The notes under the pieces: generated by a model
What the model saw: the letters and a program-made list of their open reading frames with translations, nothing else
Told to the model about the DNA's origin: nothing
The model's database searches: none
Origin: FEN-1219 sp964503125
Lineage (GTDB): Bacteria; Pseudomonadota; Gammaproteobacteria; Steroidobacterales; Rariloculaceae
Reading direction: 5' to 3'
Assembly (NCBI GenBank): GCA_964503125.1
Contig: CAZCZE010000039.1
Location: 156,534-220,533 of the forward strand
DNA: 64,000 nucleotides
Program-made: the position numbers and the translations under genes
In this document: positions 58,208 through 64,000 of the stretch, piece after piece
Position numbering within the stretch: position 1 is the first letter of the stretch
How the letters are laid out: each line of letters begins with the position of its first letter

Positions 58208-58612
58208 ATGACCGAGGAGGGCGACGTTGCCGGCGACCGCCTGCGTATCGACCGGTGGCTCTGGTGCGCGCGCTTGTTCAAGAGCCGCAGCGCCGCCGCC
58301 GAGGCCGTGCGCCGGGGGCGCGTGCATCTCAACGGGCAACGCGTCAAGCCGGCCCACGCGGTCAAAATCGGCGACGCGCTGAAGCTCGAGCTCCGGCATG
58401 GCGGCTCGCGCGATCTCGCGATCGCGGCGATTCCCGTGCGCCGCGGGCCCGCGGCCGAAGCTGCGCAGGCCTACGTCGAGACGGCGGAATCGGTGGAGCG
58501 CGGCCGCCGCGCCGCAGAGCAGCGCGCGCTGCGCGGGTTCGCTCCGCCGACGGCAGGCAAGCCCGACAAACGCACGCGTCGGCTGCTGTTGCGCGCGCGA
58601 CAGCGCGCCTGA
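58208..58612 (+). CDS. hslR: S4-domain RNA-binding protein, Hsp15-like
   Basis: 134 residues. The S4 domain is clear: DRLRIDRWLWCARLFKSRSA, AAEAVRRGRVHLNGQRVKPA and HAVKIGDALKLEL. A helical basic tail follows (PDKRTRRLLLRARQRA), as in E. coli Hsp15 (133 residues). Hsp15 binds free 50S subunits carrying nascent chains and helps recycle them. It lies 3 nt after sppA and 3 nt before the convergent sixA. Confidence 0.9.
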   Translation: MTEEGDVAGDRLRIDRWLWCARLFKSRSAAAEAVRRGRVHLNGQRVKPAHAVKIGDALKLELRHGGSRDLAIAAIPVRRGPAAEAAQAYVETAESVERGRRAAEQRALRGFAPPTAGKPDKRTRRLLLRARQRA

Positions 58613-58615
58613 GGC

Positions 58616-59128
58616 TCAACGAATCATAGCCGGCGGCCGCGCGTCCTTCGGCGAGTCCCTATAGGCGAGTTGTAGCGGCGCGTTGCGCAAGCTCGCCCAA
58701 TCGCGGCCGGCCGAGTCGAGCGCGACGAAACCGCAAGTCGGCAGCTCCGTGTCGCCGAGCTCGGGCAGGAGAGCGGCCGCGAGCTCGCTCAAGCCGGGAT
58801 TGTGACCGACGACGAGCACGCTCGTGAGAGTGGGATCGAACGCTGCGATCACGGCTAGGATCTCGGCGGGGCTCGCGAGGTAGAGGCGCTCGTCGACGAC
58901 GATGCGCTCGCGCGGGTAGCCCTGCGCGGCAGCCACGATCTCAGCCGTGTGCAGCGCGCGCGTCGCGGGGCTCGTGACGATCGAGCCTAAGCGCGCCCCG
59001 CGTTCGCGCAGGCGCTCGCCGATGAGGCGGGCGTCGCGCTCGCCGCGTGCGGCGAGCGGGCGGCTCGCGTCCGTCGGCGCCTCGGCCACGGGAACCGCCT
59101 TGGCATGGCGCAATAGCAGCAATTTCAT
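58616..59128 (-). CDS. sixA: Phosphohistidine phosphatase SixA-like
   Basis: 170 residues from the ATG at 59128. The histidine-phosphatase core LLLLRHAKAVPV (RHG-like), PLAARGERDARLIGERLRER, IVTSPATRALHTAEIVAAA and VLVVGHNPGLSELAAALL gives the R-H-R-H catalytic set of the SixA subgroup. SixA dephosphorylates histidine phosphocarriers such as ArcB or PtsNPr. The gene lies 17 nt downstream of sufT on the same strand and may be transcribed with the SUF operon. Confidence 0.9.
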   Translation of the reverse strand: MKLLLLRHAKAVPVAEAPTDASRPLAARGERDARLIGERLRERGARLGSIVTSPATRALHTAEIVAAAQGYPRERIVVDERLYLASPAEILAVIAAFDPTLTSVLVVGHNPGLSELAAALLPELGDTELPTCGFVALDSAGRDWASLRNAPLQLAYRDSPKDARPPAMIR

Positions 59129-59145
59129 CGTGCAGCGGCTCGCAG

Positions 59146-59703
59146 CTAGAGCAGCCCGGCTTCGAGCCGTGCCTCCTCGGACATCATCGACTGGTTCCAC
59201 GGCGGATCGAACACGAGTTCGACGTCCGCGCTGCGGATGGTCGGAATCATGAGCAGCTTGTCGCGCACGTCGTTGACCAGCACTTCACCCATGCCGCAGC
59301 CGGGCGCGGTCAACGTCATGCGCACGGACGCATCGCGCGTCCCATCGTCGTTCGGCGTGACGGCGCAGTCGTAGACCAGTCCGAGATCGACGATGTTGAC
59401 CGGTATCTCCGGATCGAAACAGGTGCGCAGCTGGTCCCAGACGACACGCGTGACGTCCTCGTCGGTGGCGCTCGCCGGCAGTTCGGGCGGCCGCAACGAC
59501 TCCTTGCCGATGGCGTCGCCGTCCGTGCCCGCGATGCGGAACAGATTGCCCTCGACATACACGGTGAAGCTGCCGCCGAGTGCCTGCGTCAGGTAGCCGA
59601 TGCTGCCGGTGCGCAGTTTCACCTCGACGCCCGCCGGCACGATGACGGCACGCACGTCGCGATTGACGACGATCGGTTCCTGGCTGGCGCGGTGCATGCT
59701 CAT
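59146..59703 (-). CDS. sufT: Fe-S assembly protein SufT (MIP18/DUF59 family)
   Basis: 185 residues from an ATG overlapping the sufU stop (ATGA); an internal ATG two codons on is possible. An N-terminal SufT-specific part (NRDVRAVIVPAGVEVKLRTG, LTQALGGSFTVYVEGNLFRI) precedes a DUF59 domain with FDPEIPVNIVDLGLVYDC and MTLTAPGCGMGEVLVNDVRD. Its single conserved Cys in the TAPGCGMG motif is present. SufT is an accessory factor in Fe-S cluster maturation, known mainly from SUF operons. Confidence 0.93.
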   Translation of the reverse strand: MSMHRASQEPIVVNRDVRAVIVPAGVEVKLRTGSIGYLTQALGGSFTVYVEGNLFRIAGTDGDAIGKESLRPPELPASATDEDVTRVVWDQLRTCFDPEIPVNIVDLGLVYDCAVTPNDDGTRDASVRMTLTAPGCGMGEVLVNDVRDKLLMIPTIRSADVELVFDPPWNQSMMSEEARLEAGLL

Positions 59704-60143
59704 TCCGTCGTGACCGGCGCTGCGGCGTTCGCGAGCGCGGCATTCAGCGTATGCCAGCACAGGCTTGCGCATTTCACGCGCGCCGGGAACTCCCGCACGC
59801 CGGCAAGCGCCATCAGCTTGCCGAGCCGCGGATCGGGTGCCGCACCCGGCGTCGTCAGCATGCGGTGCATCGCGCCGAACAGTTCCGCGGCCTCGGCGCG
59901 CGTGCGGCCGCGCAGGGCCTCGGTCATCAGCGATGCCGACGCCGTCGAGATCGCGCAACCCGTCCCTGCGAATCGCAGGTCGCGGATCAAATCATCTTCC
60001 ACATCAACAAACACATGTAACTGATCGCCACATAAGGGATTATTACCCTCAGCCCGGTGGGTCGCGCCCGGCAGTTCGCCGCGATTGCGCGGGCGCCGGT
60101 TGTGATCGACGATCACGTCGCGATAGAGATCGGCGAGGTCCAT
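59700..60143 (-). CDS. sufU: SufU-type Fe-S scaffold / sulfur-transfer protein
   Basis: 147 residues from ATG 60143, which overlaps the sufS stop by 1 nt. The three cysteine sites are NPLCGDQLHVF, AGTGCAISTASASLMTEAL and VKCASLCWHTLN, in the IscU/SufU fold. SufU accepts persulfide from SufS, usually with a bound zinc. Codons for EGNNPLCGDQLHVFVDVEDD (59984-60049) are strikingly AT-rich (about 38% GC, two TTA leucines) within an otherwise ~70% GC gene. Confidence 0.93.
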   Translation of the reverse strand: MDLADLYRDVIVDHNRRPRNRGELPGATHRAEGNNPLCGDQLHVFVDVEDDLIRDLRFAGTGCAISTASASLMTEALRGRTRAEAAELFGAMHRMLTTPGAAPDPRLGKLMALAGVREFPARVKCASLCWHTLNAALANAAAPVTTE

Positions 60144-61387
60144 CAACGCAGCATCCGGATCGCGTCCTGCACCCCGTCGTAGAGCGCCTCGATCTCGCCC
60201 GACGTGTTGTACAGGCCGAACGAAGCGCGCGTGGTCGCCGCCACGCCGAAATGTTCCATGACCGGCATCGCGCAGTGGTGGCCGGTGCGCACGGCGATGC
60301 CGCGCGAGTCGAGCACGGTTCCGAGGTCATGCGGATGAACGCCATCGACCGCGAACGAGACGAGGCTGGTCTTGTCGGGCGCCGTGCCGATCAGCCTGAC
60401 GCCCGGGATGCGCGCGAGCGACGCCGTCGCATCCGCCAGCAGCGCGTGCTCATGCCGCGCGATTCCTGCGAGGCCGACGGACTCGAGGTAATCGATGGCG
60501 GCCGCGAGACCGACGGCGCCCCCGACGTTCGGCGTGCCGGCCTCGAAGCGATGCGGCAGGTGATTCCAGGTCGAGCCGCTGAACGACACGGTGAGGATCA
60601 TGTCGCCGCCGCCCTGCCACGGCGGCATCGTCGCGAGCACGGATTCGCGCGCGTACAGGACGCCGATGCCGGTCGGACCGTACATCTTGTGGGCGGAGAA
60701 CGCGTAAAAATCGCAGCCAAGCGCCTGCACGTCCACGGCCAGGTGAGGCACGGCCTGGGCGCCGTCGACGACGGTCGTGATGCCGCGCTCGCGCGCGGCT
60801 TCGATCATTCCGGCGATCGGCAGCACGGTGCCGAGCGCGTTGGAAACATGCGCGAGCGCGACGACGCGCGTGCGTGGCCCGAGCATGCGGCGATAGCTGT
60901 CGGCATCCACCACGCCGCGGCTGTCGATCGGCACGGCGCGCAGCACCGCGCCCGTCTGCCCTGCCACCATCTGCCAGGGCACGATGTTCGAGTGATGCTC
61001 GAGCCAGGTCACGAGTATTTCGTCCCCGGGTTCGAGCCGCGGCCGCGCCTGCGACTGGGCGACCAGATTGATGGCTTCCGTCGTGCCGCGCACGAAGACG
61101 ATCTCCGTCGGCGAGCGGGCACCGATGAATGACCGCACGCGCTCGCGCGCGCCTTCGTAGCGCGCTGTCGCTTCCTGCGAGAGCGTATGGACGCCGCGAT
61201 GCACATTCGCATGGTGCGAGCGCGCATATTCCGCGACCGCGTCGATGACGCTTGCCGGCTGCTGCGACGAGGCGGCGTTGTCGAGGTAGACGAGCGGGTG
61301 ACCGTTGATCCGGCGCGCGAGCACCGGAAAATCGGCGCGGAGCCGGCCGGTGTCCCAGGCCGCCTGCCGGCCGGCGACGGCCGACAT
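60143..61387 (-). CDS. sufS: Cysteine desulfurase SufS
   Basis: 414 residues. Class V PLP enzyme motifs are DNAASSQQPASVIDAVAEYA, NVHRGVHTLSQEATARYEGA, TWLEHHSNIVPWQM, VVDGAQAVPHLAVDVQALGC, AFSAHKMYGPTGIGVLY (PLP Lys) and VRTGHHCAMPVMEHFGV (catalytic Cys). It releases sulfur from cysteine as an enzyme-bound persulfide for the SufBCD scaffold. Both ends overlap the neighbours by 1 nt (TGATG), showing tight translational coupling. Confidence 0.97.
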   Translation of the reverse strand: MSAVAGRQAAWDTGRLRADFPVLARRINGHPLVYLDNAASSQQPASVIDAVAEYARSHHANVHRGVHTLSQEATARYEGARERVRSFIGARSPTEIVFVRGTTEAINLVAQSQARPRLEPGDEILVTWLEHHSNIVPWQMVAGQTGAVLRAVPIDSRGVVDADSYRRMLGPRTRVVALAHVSNALGTVLPIAGMIEAARERGITTVVDGAQAVPHLAVDVQALGCDFYAFSAHKMYGPTGIGVLYARESVLATMPPWQGGGDMILTVSFSGSTWNHLPHRFEAGTPNVGGAVGLAAAIDYLESVGLAGIARHEHALLADATASLARIPGVRLIGTAPDKTSLVSFAVDGVHPHDLGTVLDSRGIAVRTGHHCAMPVMEHFGVAATTRASFGLYNTSGEIEALYDGVQDAIRMLR

Positions 61388-62705
61388 CACGCCTGCTCCC
61401 GCATCAGTTCGGCGTCGGGCAGGATATCCGCGACCCGGGTTGCCACGAAATCCCGCACGACAGGCAGCGGCATGCCGGCGAGCACGTCCTGGCAGAACGC
61501 GAAGGTCAGCAGGCTCCGTGCCGTCGCCTCGTCGAGGCCGCGCGACCGCAGGTAAAAAAGCTGGACCGGATCGAGCGTGCCGGTCGTCGCGCCATGGCGG
61601 CAGCGGACGTCGTCGACGTGGATTTCCAGCTGGGGGCGCGCGTTGATTTCGGCCAGGGGCGAGAGCAGCAGGTTGCGGATGGACTGGTTCGCATCCGCGC
61701 CGCGCGCGGCCGGGCGCATGACGATACGGCCATTCATCGCGCCGCGGCCCCGTCCCGTCGCGATGCCGCGAAAGTCCTGTTCGGTGCGGGTTCGCGGCGC
61801 GCAATGCTCGACCTGCGTATGGATGTCCACCTGGCGTTCGCGATCCGCCATGAAAAGGCCCGCCAGCCGGCACGCGGCGCCTTCGCCGGCCAACGCAAGC
61901 CGGAAGTTCGACCGGATCATGCCCCCGCCCAGCGCGACCAGGTGCTGGCGGTACCTGCCGCCGGCGTCCAGACGCGCGTCCCAGGTTTCGACCTGCGCCG
62001 CCGTCGGGTTCTGCCGATGCAGGCGTAAATGCTCCACGTCCGCGGATGCGCCGATTGCGAGCTCGGCCGCGAGATTGGCGAACACGGCCGCGTCGCCCAG
62101 CGACAGGAATTCCTCCACCAGCACCAGCTTTGCGCCAGCGCCGACCTCGATGACGAGGCGCGCATGATGCGCGGCCGGCCGCAATGCCGATGCCACGTGC
62201 AGCAGGTGCAGCGGACGGGGCGGGGCGCTTCCTGCGGCGATCCGTATCACGACGCCGCCATCGGTGAACGCATCGGCCATGACCGCGAACCGGTCGTCGG
62301 CATCGTCGGCCGGGAAACGCAGCAGGTCGAGTGCGGCCGCCGGCTCGCGGCCGAGCAGGGCGCCGATGTCGTCGTGCGTGACGCCGGCCAGCGGTTCGCC
62401 GCCGGACAGCGCCGCATCGAAGCGACCGTCGACGATCACGAGCCGGCGTGCCCCGTCGAGCGGCAGTCGCGCGCCGGCGAGCGCGGCCGGATCCACCGCC
62501 GTGCGTGAGACGACGCCAAAGTCGTAACCGGCGAGGCGCGCATGATCGAGGTATTTCCAGTTCTCGTCGCGACGGTCCGGCAGCCCGCGCCCGACCAGCG
62601 TTTCGAGCGCGCGGCCGCGCCGGCGCGCCCATTCCGGGCCGCCGCGCAGCAGCGGCGCAAGTCCCGCGTGGGTCGCTGCAATGCGGTCGATCGCGGATGC
62701 CGCGT

Positions 62706-62709
<4 letters not shown>
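61387..62709 (-). CDS. sufD: Fe-S assembly protein SufD
   Basis: 440 residues from a GTG overlapping the sufC stop (GTGA). The N-terminal helical domain contains GLPDRRDENWKYLDHARLAG. The right-handed beta-helix core includes VIEVGAGAKLVLVEEFLSLG and FRGIATGRGRGAMNGRIVM. The C-terminal HVDDVRCRHGATTGTLDPVQ, LFYLRSRGLDEATARSLLTF is the family signature with the conserved Cys-Arg-His-Gly. It forms the SufBC2D scaffold complex. Confidence 0.96.
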
Positions 62710-63478
<769 letters not shown>

Positions 63479-63482
<4 letters not shown>

Positions 63483-64000
63483 CCCACCGCTCCTTCCAGG
63501 CTGACGGCCAGCAGGTTCTGCGCCTCGACCGCGAATTCCATCGGCAGTTCGCGGAATACCTGGCGGCAGAATCCATTCACGATCATGTTGACCGCATCCT
63601 CCGCGGCGATGCCGCGCTGCAGGCAATAGAACAGCTGGTCATCCGAGATCTTCGACGTCGTCGCCTCGTGCTCGATGACGGCCGTCGGGTTCGCGACCTC
63701 GATATACGGAAACGTATGCGCGCCGCAGCGATCGCCCATCAGCAGCGAATCGCACTGCGTATAGTTGCGCGCGCCGTCGGCGCCCGGCAGCACCTTGACC
63801 AGCCCGCGATAGGCATTCTGGCCGTGGCCCGCCGATATGCCTTTCGAGATGATGGTCGAGCGCGTGTTGCGCCCCATATGGATCATCTTGGTCCCGGTGT
63901 CCGCCTGCTGGCGGTGATTCGCGAGCGCGACCGAACGGAATTCGCCGACCGAGCCGTCGCCCCGCAGGATGCAGCTCGGGTATTTCCAGGTGATGGCCGA
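63479..64000 (-). CDS. sufB: Fe-S scaffold protein SufB (C-terminal part, truncated at window edge)
   Basis: The frame is open to the right edge, so the C-terminal 173 residues are present. They read SAITWKYPSCILRGDGSVGE, then FRSVALANHRQQADTGTKMI, the Arg/Asn-rich HMGRNTRSTIISKGISAG, CDSLLMGDRCGAHTFPYIEV and HEATTSKISDDQLFYCLQRG. All are diagnostic for SufB, including the cluster-associated Cys in SLLMGDRCGAHT. It is the scaffold on which the cluster is built. The start and any sufR regulator lie outside the window. Confidence 0.97.

Overview
The window looks like a chromosomal segment of a very GC-rich gammaproteobacterium. Evidence for this is the gene orders queG / nnr-tsaE-amiC-mutL-miaA-hfq-hflX-hflK-hflC-DUF2065-purA, rnr-rlmB-rpsF-rpsR-rplI-dnaB, ffh-rpsP-rimM-trmD-rplS and sufB-C-D-S-U-T. 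The DUF6152 protein, the endonuclease-type MutL and the SufU/SufT-type SUF operon fit an organism near Xanthomonadales, Nevskiales or Steroidobacterales; that placement is inference. Nearly all of the sequence is coding. Genes overlap by 1-19 nt, and convergent genes are often separated by only 3-15 nt.

Region by region: 1-1.75 kb, LPS export permeases (lptF partial, lptG). 1.7-3.8 kb, small proteins (RDD, GNAT, a degenerate GIY-YIG-like protein, DUF6152, one orphan) with two strong hairpins. 4.0 kb, tRNA-Glu(CTC) with an intrinsic terminator. 4.1-8.0 kb, pcnB, a deoxynucleoside kinase, panB and panC; folK is absent between pcnB and the kinase. 7.9-10.1 kb, a cNMP-binding/GGDEF cyclase and queG. 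10.1-21.6 kb, the metabolite-repair, wall-amidase, mismatch-repair, tRNA-modification and Hfq/HflXKC block ending in purA. 21.6-24.6 kb, a ferrous-iron operon (feoA with a CTG start, feoB, a Nudix hydrolase) behind a Fur-box-like site. 24.7-27.8 kb, a Bcr/CflA-type exporter and an ATM1-type ABC exporter.

28.0-35.7 kb is the accessory-looking part: a cell-surface glycan locus. An asnB-gmd-fcl operon makes GDP-L-fucose plus, by inference, an amidated sugar or acid. It is flanked by a fucosyltransferase-like glycosyltransferase, two GT4 glycosyltransferases and an FkbM-like methyltransferase, and it ends next to tRNA-Leu(CAG).

36-43.2 kb carries RNase R, RlmB, the S6-S18-L9 operon and DnaB helicase. 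DnaB is interrupted inside its Walker A P-loop by a 493-residue intein, which contains a LAGLIDADG-type homing endonuclease and two helix-turn-helix-like stretches. 43.2-46.2 kb is a minus-strand phosphosignalling operon of a membrane Ser/Thr kinase, a PP2C phosphatase and a double-FHA protein. 46.3-52.6 kb holds radA, a CorC/CNNM-type transporter, ffh and the trmD ribosomal operon, preceded by a terminator/anti-terminator-like leader. 52.6-58.6 kb holds a TatT-DctP-DctQ-DctM TRAP transporter, sppA and an Hsp15-like gene. 58.6-64 kb has sixA and the SUF iron-sulfur operon, which runs off the right edge inside sufB.

Most of the window is core housekeeping. The most unusual elements are the DnaB intein, the CTG-initiated feoA, the kinase/phosphatase/FHA operon, the fucose-type glycan locus and a small AT-rich patch inside sufU. 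I see no CRISPR array, rRNA, prophage, insertion sequence or replication origin.
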